64,000 nt of DNA from Shinella granuli (lineage in GTDB: Bacteria; Pseudomonadota; Alphaproteobacteria; Rhizobiales; Rhizobiaceae). Every line of letters begins with the position of its first letter. Position 1 is the first letter of the stretch. The DNA is taken from NCBI RefSeq assembly GCF_004341885.1, contig NZ_SLVX01000018.1:1-64000 (forward strand). Direction: 5' to 3'. The notes beneath the pieces are model-generated. The model saw only the letters and a list, made by a program, of their open reading frames with translations. It did not search any database and was not told the origin of the DNA. Made by a program: the position numbers and the translations under genes. Below, piece after piece: positions 45,485 through 54,397 of the stretch.

Positions 45485-46237
45485 ATGTCGATCCTGCAAG
45501 TGCGCAACCTCAAGGTCAGCTACGCGGCCAGCGGCCCACAGATCCTCAAGGGTATCGATTTCGCCGTCGACGGCGAGGATTTCTGCGCCGTCATCGGACC
45601 GAGCGGCGCGGGCAAGTCGACGCTGATCCGCTGTATCAACCGGCTCGTCGAGCCGACGGAGGGCGACATCGTCCTGTTCGGCCAGTCGGTGCGGCCGTTG
45701 CGGGGAAGCGAGCTGCGGCATCTGCGCCGGCGCATCGGCATGATCTTCCAGGAATTCAACCTGGTGAACCGCATGTCGGTCATGGACAATGTGCTCTCGG
45801 GCCGCCTCGGCTATACCGGTGCTTTCCGCAGCTTCTTCAAGGCCTTCCCGCGCGAGGATATCGACAGGGCGCTGCACCTGCTCGAACGCGTCGGTTTGCA
45901 GGATCACGTCGACAAGCGCGCGGATGCGCTTTCCGGCGGCCAGCGCCAGCGCGTCGGCATCGCCCGCGCATTGATGCAGAAGCCGGAAATCCTGCTGCTC
46001 GACGAGCCGACCTCGGCGCTCGACCCGAAGATATCGCGCGACGTGATGCGGCTGATCCGGGAGCTTGCGACGGAGTTCAAGGTTCCGGTCCTGTGCAACA
46101 TCCACGATGTCCAGTTGGCGCTCGAAAGCTGCAACCGCATCATCGGCATGCAGGACGGCTACAAGAAGTTCGACGGGCCGTCGAAGGGGATGCGCAAGCA
46201 GGACCTCGACGAGATCTACGCCATGGAGGTGCTGTGA
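45485..46237 (+). CDS. phnC: Phosphonate ABC transporter ATP-binding protein
   Basis: 250 residues. Walker A is GPSGAGKSTLIRCINRLVEP (typical PhnC), the signature is LSGGQRQRVGIAR, Walker B is ILLLDEPTSALDP and the switch reads NIHDVQLA. The ATG at 45485 starts the conserved sequence, although a GTG overlapping the phnD stop (45416) is possible. The stop shares one base with the next start (TGATG), coupling it to the first permease. Confidence 0.9.
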   Translation: MSILQVRNLKVSYAASGPQILKGIDFAVDGEDFCAVIGPSGAGKSTLIRCINRLVEPTEGDIVLFGQSVRPLRGSELRHLRRRIGMIFQEFNLVNRMSVMDNVLSGRLGYTGAFRSFFKAFPREDIDRALHLLERVGLQDHVDKRADALSGGQRQRVGIARALMQKPEILLLDEPTSALDPKISRDVMRLIRELATEFKVPVLCNIHDVQLALESCNRIIGMQDGYKKFDGPSKGMRKQDLDEIYAMEVL

Positions 46238-47064
46238 TGAGCCTGGCGGCAACCTCTGTTTCTGAGCACGGCTTCGATGCCTGGCTCGCCCACAAGCGCA
46301 GCCGCCGCATCAAGAACTGGCTGATCGTGGCGGCAGGCGCCGCCGTGCTGGCCTGGTGCGTCCGCGATACGATCCTGTTCGACACCGACTGGGCGCGCAT
46401 GGGCGGTGCGCTCGGCATCGGCGGCACGCTCGAACGCTTCTTCTGGGTCGACTGGTCGCTCGCGCCGAAGCTTCTCGTGCCGGCGCTCGAAACGCTGATG
46501 ATGGCGACGCTCGGCACCATTCTCGGCTGCATCCTGTCCTTGCCCGTCGCCTGGTTCGGTGCGGCGAATGTCACGCCAAGCCGCTTCATCCTCTATCCGC
46601 TGGGCCGCTTCCTGATGGTGCTGTCCCGCTCGATCCACGAGATCATCTGGGCGCTGCTGTTCGTCGGCGCCGTCGGTCTCGGCGCCTTGCCCGGCATTCT
46701 GGCCGTCGCGATGCGCTCCATCGGTTTCATCTCGAAGATCACCGCGGAAGCGATCGAGAACATCGATCCGAAGCCCGTCGAGGCGATCAGGGCCGTCGGC
46801 GGCAACCAGTTCCAGGTCATGTATTACGGCATCGGGCCGCAGATCCTGCCGGTCATCATCGGCACTATCATCTTCGAGTGGGACATCAACATCCGCCGCT
46901 CCGCGATCATGGGCCTGGTCGGCGCCGGTGGCCTTGGCCTCGTCTTCTTCCGCCAGATGGCGATGTTCAACTATGGCGGCGTGACGCTCGTGGTCCTTGC
47001 GGTCCTCGCGCTGATCGCGCTCGGCGAGGTGGTGTCCCATTTCGCGCGCAAGGCAGTCATCTAG
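46237..47064 (+). CDS. phnE: Phosphonate ABC transporter permease 1
   Basis: 275 residues with about six membrane segments. PhnE-type motifs are SRSIHEIIWALLFVGAVGLG and the coupling loop ENIDPKPVEAIRAVGGN. It overlaps phnC by one base. It is one of two adjacent PhnE-type permeases that probably form a heterodimer. Confidence 0.92.
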   Translation: MSLAATSVSEHGFDAWLAHKRSRRIKNWLIVAAGAAVLAWCVRDTILFDTDWARMGGALGIGGTLERFFWVDWSLAPKLLVPALETLMMATLGTILGCILSLPVAWFGAANVTPSRFILYPLGRFLMVLSRSIHEIIWALLFVGAVGLGALPGILAVAMRSIGFISKITAEAIENIDPKPVEAIRAVGGNQFQVMYYGIGPQILPVIIGTIIFEWDINIRRSAIMGLVGAGGLGLVFFRQMAMFNYGGVTLVVLAVLALIALGEVVSHFARKAVI

Positions 47065-47073
47065 GAGGCGGCA

Positions 47074-47913
47074 ATGGCACTCGCATCTCTACAATCCATC
47101 CCCGCCGCGCCGCGCCGCTGGTCGCGCTATCGCCACCCGCAATCGACGATCCGTTTCGCCGTGCTGCTGGCCGTCCTGACGTTCCTCGCCTGGTCCGTCG
47201 CCTTCCTCAACGTCGATCTCCTGCGCATCCTCGGTGCCTTCCCGCGGCTGGCGGAGATCCTCGCCACCCGCTATTTCCCGCCGGATCTGAACTATGTTTC
47301 CGACGCGGATTTCATCCGATCGGTCATCCGCACGCTGGAAATGTCACTGCTCGGCGGTTTCTTCGGCGTGGTCTTCTCCATCCCGCTCGCCTGGCTTGCC
47401 GCGCGCAACATCACGTTCAGCCGGCGCATCGCCTATCCCTTGGGCCGCTTCGCCATCATGGGCAGCCGCTCGATCCACGAGACGATCTGGACCATCCTCT
47501 TCGTCACCGTGCTCGGCTTCGGCATGCTGGCCGGCACGCTCGCGCTCACCGTCTTCTGCATCGGCTTTGCCGGAAAGCTCTTCTCCGACGAGCTGGAGGC
47601 GATCGACATGGGGCCGGTGGATGCGATGCGCTCGGTCGGCGCCAGTCCGCTGCAGGTCTTCCAGTATGCGGTCTTGCCACAGGTGCGTGTCGCCTTCACC
47701 GGCATCGCGATCTACACCTGGGACGTTGCCTTCCGCGCGGCGACCGTCGTCGGCTTCTTCGGGGGCGGCGGCATGGGTTGGTACCTGAAACGCACCACCC
47801 AGCAGCTCGAATCTACCCGCGTCGCGGCGATACTGCTGGTGATCATCGCTCTCGTTCTGATCGCGGAAATCGGATCCGGATGGCTGCGGCGACGGATTTC
47901 CAGAATGCGCTAA
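47074..47913 (+). CDS. phnE: Phosphonate ABC transporter permease 2
   Basis: 279 residues, about six membrane segments. It is a paralogue of the preceding permease with SRSIHETIWTILFVTVLGFG and the loop EAIDMGPVDAMRSVGAS. It starts 9 bases after the first, behind AGGAGGCGG. It is the last gene of the importer operon; no C-P lyase genes follow. Confidence 0.92.
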   Translation: MALASLQSIPAAPRRWSRYRHPQSTIRFAVLLAVLTFLAWSVAFLNVDLLRILGAFPRLAEILATRYFPPDLNYVSDADFIRSVIRTLEMSLLGGFFGVVFSIPLAWLAARNITFSRRIAYPLGRFAIMGSRSIHETIWTILFVTVLGFGMLAGTLALTVFCIGFAGKLFSDELEAIDMGPVDAMRSVGASPLQVFQYAVLPQVRVAFTGIAIYTWDVAFRAATVVGFFGGGGMGWYLKRTTQQLESTRVAAILLVIIALVLIAEIGSGWLRRRISRMR

Positions 47914-48200
47914 CGGGGGTGGCCGTTCGGCGACCAGGATACCAATCCAGCCGAGAACACGCCGTGATCCCGATCGAAAGCAACGACTGGCTGCTCCAGG
48001 TATACGGTGGGGATGGCTTGTAATCGGCGGCGCTTGGCCAGGATTTGCCATTCAGCCTTTGCATGATGCGGGAAGCAACATCCTTCAGAACCCATCTGCC
48101 GCCTGCCTGCCGGCCTTTCAGACCTTGATCCACCGGTCTGCGCTGCCTGTGAGCAGGTGCAGGGCTGGAGCGATGGACCACCGGCCGGGCCGGGGAGCGG
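47914..48200. other. Noncoding or degraded interval downstream of the phosphonate importer
   Basis: About 290 bases without a supportable gene. A minus-strand frame at 47843-48181 (112 codons) overlaps phnE antisense and has no family resemblance or ribosome site. No IS ends were recognised. It could hold remnant DNA or the distal promoter of the GMC gene. Confidence 0.4.
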
Positions 48201-48230
48201 ACTGGTATGTCAATCTGATCGAAATGGACA
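48201..48230. promoter_or_regulatory. Candidate MocR direct-repeat site upstream of the GMC oxidoreductase
   Basis: ACTGGTAT at 48201-48208 and AATGGACA at 48223-48230 are 22 bases apart, start to start. This is the same TGGT...TGGAC arrangement and spacing as at 51494 and 54223. It lies about 80 bases before the GMC start. Confidence 0.45.
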
Positions 48231-48310
48231 CTGCCCTTGAATCCGGTTCACGATAGGAAGGGTCCCCAAGGCACGGGGAGCCTCGAAGGGCCCGGGGAGT
48301 GAATCGGCAG

Positions 48311-49927
48311 ATGGATGAATTCGACTATGTGATCGTCGGTGCGGGCTCGGCGGGCTGCGTGCTGGCGAACCGCCTTTCCGATGGCGGGCGGCATCGCGTG
48401 GCGCTGCTGGAGGCCGGCGGCAGCGACCTGAACTTCTGGGTGCGCATGCCGATCGGCTATGGCAAGGCCTTCTATCACGACAGGCTGAACTGGAAATACC
48501 TGACGGAGCCGGTGCCGGGTTTCGACGGCCGCCAGTCCTATTGGCCGCGCGGCAAGGTGATCGGCGGGTCCAGCTCGATCAACGCCATGGTGTTCATCCG
48601 CGGGCAGGCCGAGGATTTCGACGGCTGGCGCGCGCTCGGCAATCCGGGATGGGGCTATGAGGACGTCCTGCCGCTCTTCCGGCGCATGGAGAACAATGTC
48701 GCCGGTGCCGATGAATGGCGCGGGAAAGGCGGGCCGCTGACCGTCACCAATATCGAGGGGGTCGTGCATCCGCTCTGCCGGAACTATCTTGCCGGCGGCA
48801 CCGAGGCGGGCCTGTCGCGCAATCCGGATTTCAACGGCGTGACGCAGGAAGGTGTCGGCATCTACCAGATCACGACGCGCAACGGCTTCCGCTGCTCGAC
48901 GGCGACCGCCTATCTCGCTCCGGCCCGCAGGCGGGCGAACCTGCGCGTGATTACGGCCGCACATGCGACCCGCGTGCTGTTCGACGGCAAGCGGGCGGTC
49001 GGCGTCGAATACAGGCAGGGTGGAGAGGCCCGGCAGGTTCGCGCGCGGTGCGCGGTCATCCTGGCCGCGGGGGCGGTCAACACGCCCCAGTTGCTCCAGC
49101 TTTCCGGCGTCGGCGATCCGGCCCTCTTGAAGCGCCACGGCATCGATGTCGTGCATGCCGCGCCGGCTGTCGGGCGCAACCTGCAGGACCATATCGGCTT
49201 CGATCATCTCTACAGGAGCCGGCAGCCGACGCTCAACGACGTGCTGCGGCCCTGGTTGGGGCGGCTGCGGGTAGGGCTGCGTTACGTTCTGACGAGGAGC
49301 GGTCCGCTCTCGCTCAGCGTGAACCAGGGCGGCGGCTTCTTCCGCACCAGCCCGGAGCGCATGCGCCCGAACATGCAGCTCTATTTCTCCCCGGTCAGCT
49401 ATACCCGCGCCATTCCCGGCCGGCGGGCGCTGATGAGCCCGGATCCCTTTCCCGGCTTCCTCGTCGGCGTGTCCAACTGCCACCCGACGAGCCGCGGGCA
49501 GCTCGCCATCCGCTCCGCCGATCCCTTCGCCGCGCCGGAAATCCAGCCCAACTACCTTTCGACGGAAGAGGACGTGCAGGAACTGCTGGAAGCCGCGCAT
49601 TTCCTGCGGCGCCTTTCGCGCACCGGTCCGATGCGCGAAATCATCGAGGAGGAGATTCGCCCTGGCCCCGCGATTCTTGATGACGAGGACCTGATCGCCG
49701 ACATCCGCGCGCGCTCCGGCTCGGTGTTCCACCCCTGTGGCACCTGCGCCATGGGGCCGGATGCGGCGACATCCGTAGTCGACCCGCGCCTGCGCGTCCA
49801 CGGCCTGGAGGCGCTGCGCGTCGTCGATGCCTCGGTCTTCCCGCGCATCACCGCGGGAAACCTCAACGCACCGACCATCATGGTGGGCGAAAAAGGAGCC
49901 GACCTCATCCTTGCCGATACGCGCTGA
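48311..49927 (+). CDS. GMC family FAD-dependent oxidoreductase (choline dehydrogenase-like)
   Basis: 538 residues. The FAD dinucleotide fold (DYVIVGAGSAGCVLANRL) is at residues 5-22, GMC signature 1 is near YWPRGKVIGGSSSIN, and AAGAVNTPQLLQLSGVG matches signature 2. The C-terminal active site has His in FHPCGTCAMG and Asn in TAGNLNAPT. Family members oxidise alcohols (choline, sugars, long-chain or aromatic alcohols) to aldehydes. With the aldehyde dehydrogenase at 52728 it could form an alcohol-to-acid pair. The ATG at 48311 is preferred; a GTG at 48299 is also possible. Confidence 0.87.
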   Translation: MDEFDYVIVGAGSAGCVLANRLSDGGRHRVALLEAGGSDLNFWVRMPIGYGKAFYHDRLNWKYLTEPVPGFDGRQSYWPRGKVIGGSSSINAMVFIRGQAEDFDGWRALGNPGWGYEDVLPLFRRMENNVAGADEWRGKGGPLTVTNIEGVVHPLCRNYLAGGTEAGLSRNPDFNGVTQEGVGIYQITTRNGFRCSTATAYLAPARRRANLRVITAAHATRVLFDGKRAVGVEYRQGGEARQVRARCAVILAAGAVNTPQLLQLSGVGDPALLKRHGIDVVHAAPAVGRNLQDHIGFDHLYRSRQPTLNDVLRPWLGRLRVGLRYVLTRSGPLSLSVNQGGGFFRTSPERMRPNMQLYFSPVSYTRAIPGRRALMSPDPFPGFLVGVSNCHPTSRGQLAIRSADPFAAPEIQPNYLSTEEDVQELLEAAHFLRRLSRTGPMREIIEEEIRPGPAILDDEDLIADIRARSGSVFHPCGTCAMGPDAATSVVDPRLRVHGLEALRVVDASVFPRITAGNLNAPTIMVGEKGADLILADTR

Positions 49928-49941
49928 GGCGCGGGCGCGTT

Positions 49942-51462
49942 TCAGGCGCTGATGCGGCTCCGGCCTTTCGCCTTGCGCATGTCCTTCAGGACCGCGCCGA
50001 GCGTTTCCGCCGCGCTTGCGATCATGCGCGGCGGGGCGGAGCTGAAGCCGAGGACGAGGCCGCGTTGGCGCACCGGCGTGATGGCGAAGCGGCCGATCGG
50101 CGAGACGAGCACATTCCGCTCGGCCGCGCGACGGGCGACGGCAAGTTCGTCAAGACCCTCGGCGAGGCTGCCGACCGTGTGGAAGCCCGTTTCTGTGGGG
50201 GCGACATCCAGCAGGCCGGCCATATGGCGGGCGGCCCCGTCCAGCAGCGCCTGAAGCCGCTCGGCGTAGACGCGCCGCATGCGCCGGATATGACTGGCGA
50301 AATGGCCACATTCGATGAAGCTCGCGACGACCGATTGGAGGCTCGCGGGCGAGCCCTGCAGGGTCGCTCCGGCGATGCGGTAGAAGATATCGACCAGGCC
50401 AGGCGGCGCGACGACATAGCCGAGGCGCAGCGCCGCGAACAGCGTTTTCGAGAAACTGCCGACATAGATGACGCGGCCGGACGTATCGACGCTTTTCAGC
50501 GTCGGTGGCGGGTGGCCGGCATAGTGGAACTCGCCGACATAGTCGTCCTCGATGATCCAGGCGCCGGCCCGTTCGGCGGCGCGCAGCAGCTCGAAGCGGC
50601 GCTGCAGGCTCATCGTCACGCCGAGCGGATGCTGGTGGGCGGGCGTCACGAAGGCGAGGCGGAAATCCGGCGCGATCTCCAGCCCCTCGGCGACGTTGAT
50701 GCCTTCCTCGTCGATGCTGAGCGGCACCAGCCGTGCGCCCGAGGAAATAAGGCTGTTGCGCGCGCCGATCGCGCCCGGGTTCTCGATCCAGACCGCATCG
50801 CCGGGATCGAGCAGGGTATTGCCGATGCGGTTGAAGGCGTCCTGAGCGCCGTTGAAGATGAAGACCTGTTCCGGCTCGCAGATGATGCCCCGGTTGGCGC
50901 GCAGATGCATCGCAACGGCGCGGCGCAGCTCCGTCAGGCCCTCGGCCGGCGGATAGCCGAGCAGGAGGTTGCGCGGCTGGCGCCAGTAGCGCGCGACCAT
51001 GCTCGCCCACAGCGCCATCGGGAACTCGTCGAAGGCCGGGATGCCGGTGATGAAGGGCCGCGGGTTTTCCGGATGGGCGAGGCGTGGAAAATAGTGCTCG
51101 GAGGCGTCCGCGCTGAGCTGGGCAAGGCGCGGCGGGCTGCGGATCTCGTCTCCGGCCGGGCTTTCCGGGGTCCTGGCTGGCCGGCCGTCGCGCAGGGTGT
51201 CCGTGACATAGGCCCCGGCGCCGATGCTGGAGCGGATCAGACCTTCGGCGGCGAGCTGCTCGTAGACGCTGATGGCCGTGGTGCGCGAGACGCCGTGATC
51301 CTTCGCCAGCGTGCGGCTGGAGGGCAGGCGCTCGCCGGGCTGGAGCCTTCCGGAAAGAATCATGTCGCGCAGCGCCGAGCAGAGCTGGGCGCTGATCGGC
51401 GTACGGGAACTGCGGTCGAACTGCAGCGTGGGCAGCAGCGCGCCGCCCGGATATTTTACCAT
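49942..51462 (-). CDS. MocR/PdxR-type regulator: GntR DNA-binding domain fused to aminotransferase-like domain
   Basis: 506 residues. The winged helix at about 20-85 has LCSALRDMILSGRLQPGERL and SRTLAKDHGVSRTTAISVYE. The fold-type I aminotransferase-like part has the Asp pair in IIEDDYVGEF (306/307) and the PLP-binding Lys339 in GSFSKTLFAALRLGY. MocR proteins sense PLP-linked amines or amino acids and bind direct repeats. It is divergent from the racemase/aldehyde dehydrogenase operon and convergent with the GMC gene. GGAGGGCGAG precedes the ATG at 51462. Three copies of a 22-bp-spaced direct repeat flank the locus and are likely targets. Confidence 0.92.
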   Translation of the reverse strand: MVKYPGGALLPTLQFDRSSRTPISAQLCSALRDMILSGRLQPGERLPSSRTLAKDHGVSRTTAISVYEQLAAEGLIRSSIGAGAYVTDTLRDGRPARTPESPAGDEIRSPPRLAQLSADASEHYFPRLAHPENPRPFITGIPAFDEFPMALWASMVARYWRQPRNLLLGYPPAEGLTELRRAVAMHLRANRGIICEPEQVFIFNGAQDAFNRIGNTLLDPGDAVWIENPGAIGARNSLISSGARLVPLSIDEEGINVAEGLEIAPDFRLAFVTPAHQHPLGVTMSLQRRFELLRAAERAGAWIIEDDYVGEFHYAGHPPPTLKSVDTSGRVIYVGSFSKTLFAALRLGYVVAPPGLVDIFYRIAGATLQGSPASLQSVVASFIECGHFASHIRRMRRVYAERLQALLDGAARHMAGLLDVAPTETGFHTVGSLAEGLDELAVARRAAERNVLVSPIGRFAITPVRQRGLVLGFSSAPPRMIASAAETLGAVLKDMRKAKGRSRISA

Positions 51463-51493
51463 CTCGCCCTCCGGCCTGTCGTCCCGCCGCAAT

Positions 51494-51523
51494 AGTGGTC
51501 CGCTACGAAAAGCAAAGTGGACC
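51494..51523. promoter_or_regulatory. Candidate MocR direct-repeat site in the divergent promoter
   Basis: AGTGGTCC at 51494-51501 and AGTGGACC at 51516-51523 are 22 bases apart (about two helical turns), in the 160-base gap between the MocR gene and the enolase-superfamily gene. Direct repeats at helical spacing are the usual MocR target type. Confidence 0.55.
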
Positions 51524-51622
51524 TTCTCGCTCGAAGATTTTCCGATGATTGTCGGACCAGTTCGCGGCGTCAAGGGCTCATTGCTCGCCAGACGCCTTCG
51601 CCAGAGGACAGACCGGACCGCC

Positions 51623-52726
51623 ATGAAGATCAAACGCATCGAGACCTTCTGCAATCGCCATGTCGGCTTCGTCCGCATCACCGACGAGACCGGTGCGACC
51701 GGCTGGGGCCAGGTCTCGGCCTACCATTCCGACATCACGTCCGAGGTGTTGCACCGCCAGGTCGCGCCCTATTCGCTCGGAACCGAGATCGTCGATCTCG
51801 ATGACCATCTCGACCGCATCTTCGAGCGCGAGCACAAGTTTCCGGGTTCCTACCTCTACCGAGCGATGTGCGGCCTCGACACGGCGATCTGGGACCTGCG
51901 CGGCAAGAAGGCCGGCAAGCCGGTTGCCGCACTGCTCGGCGGCTCGGCCGGTCCGCTGCGCGCCTATGCCTCCTCGATGAAGCGCGACATCACGCCGGCC
52001 GACGAGGCCGAGCGGTTCAGGCGGCTGCGCGGCGAATACGGTTTCGACGCCTTCAAGTTCCGCGTCGGCGCGGAATGCGGGCGCAATGAAGACGAATGGC
52101 CGGGCCGGACGGAAGAGATCATCCCGACGATCGCCCGGGCCGTCGGGGAGGGAGCCGATCTGCTGGCCGATGCCAATTCCTGCTATTCCCCGGCCCGCGC
52201 CATCGAGGTCGGCCGTATCATGCAGGACAACGGCCTCGTGCATTATGAAGAGCCGTGCCCCTATTGGCAGCTCGAACAGACGAAGCAGGTGACCGAGGCG
52301 CTCGACATCGACGTCACCGGCGGCGAGCAGGATTGCGATCTCGCCATCTGGCGGCGCATGATCGAGATGCGCGCCGTCGACATCGTGCAGCCCGACATCT
52401 GCTATCTCGGCGGCATCAGCCGGACGCTGCGCGTGGTGCGCATGGCCGAGGCCGCCGGCCTGCCGGTGACGCCGCACGCCGCCAATCTCTCCATGGTGAC
52501 GCTTTTCACCATGCATCTGCTGCGCGCCATCCCGAACGGCGGCAAATACCTCGAATTCTCGATCGAGGGCGAGGATTACTATCCATGGCAGGACGGCCTG
52601 TTCCGCAAGTCGCCCTATGCCATCGTCGATGGTAAAGCGACCGTGACCGAGGAACCCGGCTGGGGCGTGGAGATCGATCCGGAATGGCTGGCGCGTTCCA
52701 GCTACCAGATGAGCGAGGCGAATTGA
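51623..52726 (+). CDS. Mandelate racemase/muconate lactonizing enzyme family protein
   Basis: 367 residues, enolase superfamily. The barrel residues read as an acid-sugar dehydratase or racemase. Lys145 is in FDAFKFRVG; Mg ligands are Asp183 (LADANSCY), Glu209 (HYEEPCP) and Glu235 (TGGEQDCD). The His285/Asp258 dyad (VTPHAANL, VQPDICY) places it in the mandelate racemase subgroup. Such enzymes abstract a proton next to a carboxylate to racemise or dehydrate. The ribosome site is weak. It forms an operon with the aldehyde dehydrogenase one base downstream. The substrate is unknown, but MocR control and polyamine-type importers suggest an amino- or hydroxy-acid. Confidence 0.87.
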   Translation: MKIKRIETFCNRHVGFVRITDETGATGWGQVSAYHSDITSEVLHRQVAPYSLGTEIVDLDDHLDRIFEREHKFPGSYLYRAMCGLDTAIWDLRGKKAGKPVAALLGGSAGPLRAYASSMKRDITPADEAERFRRLRGEYGFDAFKFRVGAECGRNEDEWPGRTEEIIPTIARAVGEGADLLADANSCYSPARAIEVGRIMQDNGLVHYEEPCPYWQLEQTKQVTEALDIDVTGGEQDCDLAIWRRMIEMRAVDIVQPDICYLGGISRTLRVVRMAEAAGLPVTPHAANLSMVTLFTMHLLRAIPNGGKYLEFSIEGEDYYPWQDGLFRKSPYAIVDGKATVTEEPGWGVEIDPEWLARSSYQMSEAN

Positions 52727-52727
52727 G

Positions 52728-54215
52728 ATGAGCACCGAAACCCTCGTCGGCGAATATTTTGCCAGCGGCACGCTTTCCGGCCTGCCGTCGGGACATTTCA
52801 TCGACGGCACGTTCGTTGCTGCTTCGGGCGGCCGCACGATGGAGACGTTTGACCCCGGCGCCGCCCGCCCCTACCACGCCTTCGCCGCTGGCGATGCCGG
52901 CGACGTGGACCGGGCGGTCGCCGCCGCCCGCCAAGCCCAGCGCGCCTGGGGGCGCACCAAGGCGAGCGCCCGCGGCGCGGTTCTCCTGCGCGTGGCCGAA
53001 CTCATCCGGGCGGAGGCGGCGCGGCTTGCCGTGGTGGAAAGCCTCGACAGCGGCAAGGCCCTGCAGGAGGCGGAAGGCGACGTTGCGGGCGCCGCGCGCT
53101 GCTTTGAATATTACGCCGGTGCCGCCGACAAGATCCAGGGCGACACCTTTCCGCTTGGTGTCGACTACATCGGCTATTCCATCGAGGAACCGGTCGGCGT
53201 CACCGCCCATGTCATTCCCTGGAACTACCCGCTCTCGACGGCCGCCCGCAGCATCGCGCCGGCGCTCGCCGCCGGCTGCACCGTGGTCGCCAAGCCCGCC
53301 GAGCAGACGCCGCTGACGGCGTTGATGCTGGCCGATATTCTCGCCCGCGCGGGCCTTCCGGCCGGTGTCTGCAATGTCGTCACCGGCACGGGCGCGGAAG
53401 CGGGCGGGCCGCTGGTCGCGCATCCGGATGTCCGCCACGTCACCTTCACCGGCTCCGTGCCGACGGGCATCCGCGTGATGCAGTCGGCCGCTGCGAACGT
53501 CACCAGCGTCGTGCTCGAACTCGGCGGCAAGTCGCCGGTCGTCGTCATGGCCGATGCGGACATGGGCGCCGCCGTGGAGGGCGTGCTCGGTGCGATCTAC
53601 GAGAATGCCGGGCAGATCTGCTCCGCCGGTTCGCGCCTCGTCGTCGAGCGCGGGGTGCATGCCGAACTGGTCGAGCGTCTCGCCAAACGTGCGGCCAGCC
53701 TCAGGCTCGGCCATGGTCTGCGCCGCCCGCAGGTCGGCGCGCTCTCCTCCGCCGCGCATCTCGACAAGGTGGCCGGCTATGTCGAGGGCGCGCGTGCGCG
53801 CGGCGTCACCATCGCCGCCGGCGGCCGACGGGCGACGGACCCGCAGAGCGGCGCCGGCTGGTTCTTCCAGCCGACGATCCTCGACGCGGTGACGGCGGAC
53901 GATCCCGTCATCCAGGAGGAGATTTTCGGCCCCGTTCTCTCCGTGCAGGTCGTCGACGGCGAGGAGGAGGCCGTGGCGGTGGCGAACGGCACCGATTTCG
54001 GCCTCGTCGCCGGCATCTACACAAGCGATTTCGGCCGTGCCCACCGCATGGCGCGCGATATCGACGCCGGCCAGGTCTACATCAACGAATATTTCGCCGG
54101 CGGCATCGAGGTTCCCTTCGGCGGCAACAAGCTGTCCGGCTTCGGCCGCGAGAAGGGCTTTGCGGCGCTGCGCAGCTACACGCGCACGAAAAGCCTGACG
54201 GCGAAGATCGGCTGA
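52728..54215 (+). CDS. Aldehyde dehydrogenase family protein (betaine-aldehyde dehydrogenase-like)
   Basis: 495 residues. Asn166 (PWNYP), Glu264 (LELGGKSP), the catalytic Cys298 (NAGQICSAG) and EEIFGPVLSV are all present; KPAEQTP provides the NAD-contact Lys. The ATG comes one base after the racemase stop (TGAGATG), so the two are co-translated. It probably oxidises an aldehyde from the GMC enzyme or from a ThDP decarboxylase such as that at 58463. Similarity to amino-aldehyde dehydrogenases fits a polyamine-like substrate but does not prove it. Confidence 0.9.
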   Translation: MSTETLVGEYFASGTLSGLPSGHFIDGTFVAASGGRTMETFDPGAARPYHAFAAGDAGDVDRAVAAARQAQRAWGRTKASARGAVLLRVAELIRAEAARLAVVESLDSGKALQEAEGDVAGAARCFEYYAGAADKIQGDTFPLGVDYIGYSIEEPVGVTAHVIPWNYPLSTAARSIAPALAAGCTVVAKPAEQTPLTALMLADILARAGLPAGVCNVVTGTGAEAGGPLVAHPDVRHVTFTGSVPTGIRVMQSAAANVTSVVLELGGKSPVVVMADADMGAAVEGVLGAIYENAGQICSAGSRLVVERGVHAELVERLAKRAASLRLGHGLRRPQVGALSSAAHLDKVAGYVEGARARGVTIAAGGRRATDPQSGAGWFFQPTILDAVTADDPVIQEEIFGPVLSVQVVDGEEEAVAVANGTDFGLVAGIYTSDFGRAHRMARDIDAGQVYINEYFAGGIEVPFGGNKLSGFGREKGFAALRSYTRTKSLTAKIG

Positions 54216-54222
54216 TCGTCAT

Positions 54223-54252
54223 AATGGTCTTACGGCAAGGAGATAATGGACC
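54223..54252. promoter_or_regulatory. Candidate MocR direct-repeat site upstream of the polyamine-type importer
   Basis: AATGGTCT at 54223-54230 and AATGGACC at 54245-54252 have exactly the 22-base offset seen at 51494, and the following CTT is also shared. The site is about 145 bases before the binding-protein start. The rest of 54216-54397 shows nothing else. Confidence 0.5.
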
Positions 54253-54397
54253 TTTCGGGGAAGCCAATCTCGTCCTTTGATGCCAGCGGCTAGAAATCGG
54301 GAACAGAGCGTCATCGACGGGAGCGAGATGGCCCTCCATGGGAAAGAACGCCGGAAAAACGGCGACTTGCAACAGCCAAACGGAAGAGGAGAACAGC

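Noticed and set aside
47843-48181. Minus-strand frame of 112 codons after phnE, considered as a transposase remnant
   Set aside because: Overlaps the end of phnE antisense, no recognised transposase motif, no terminal repeats.
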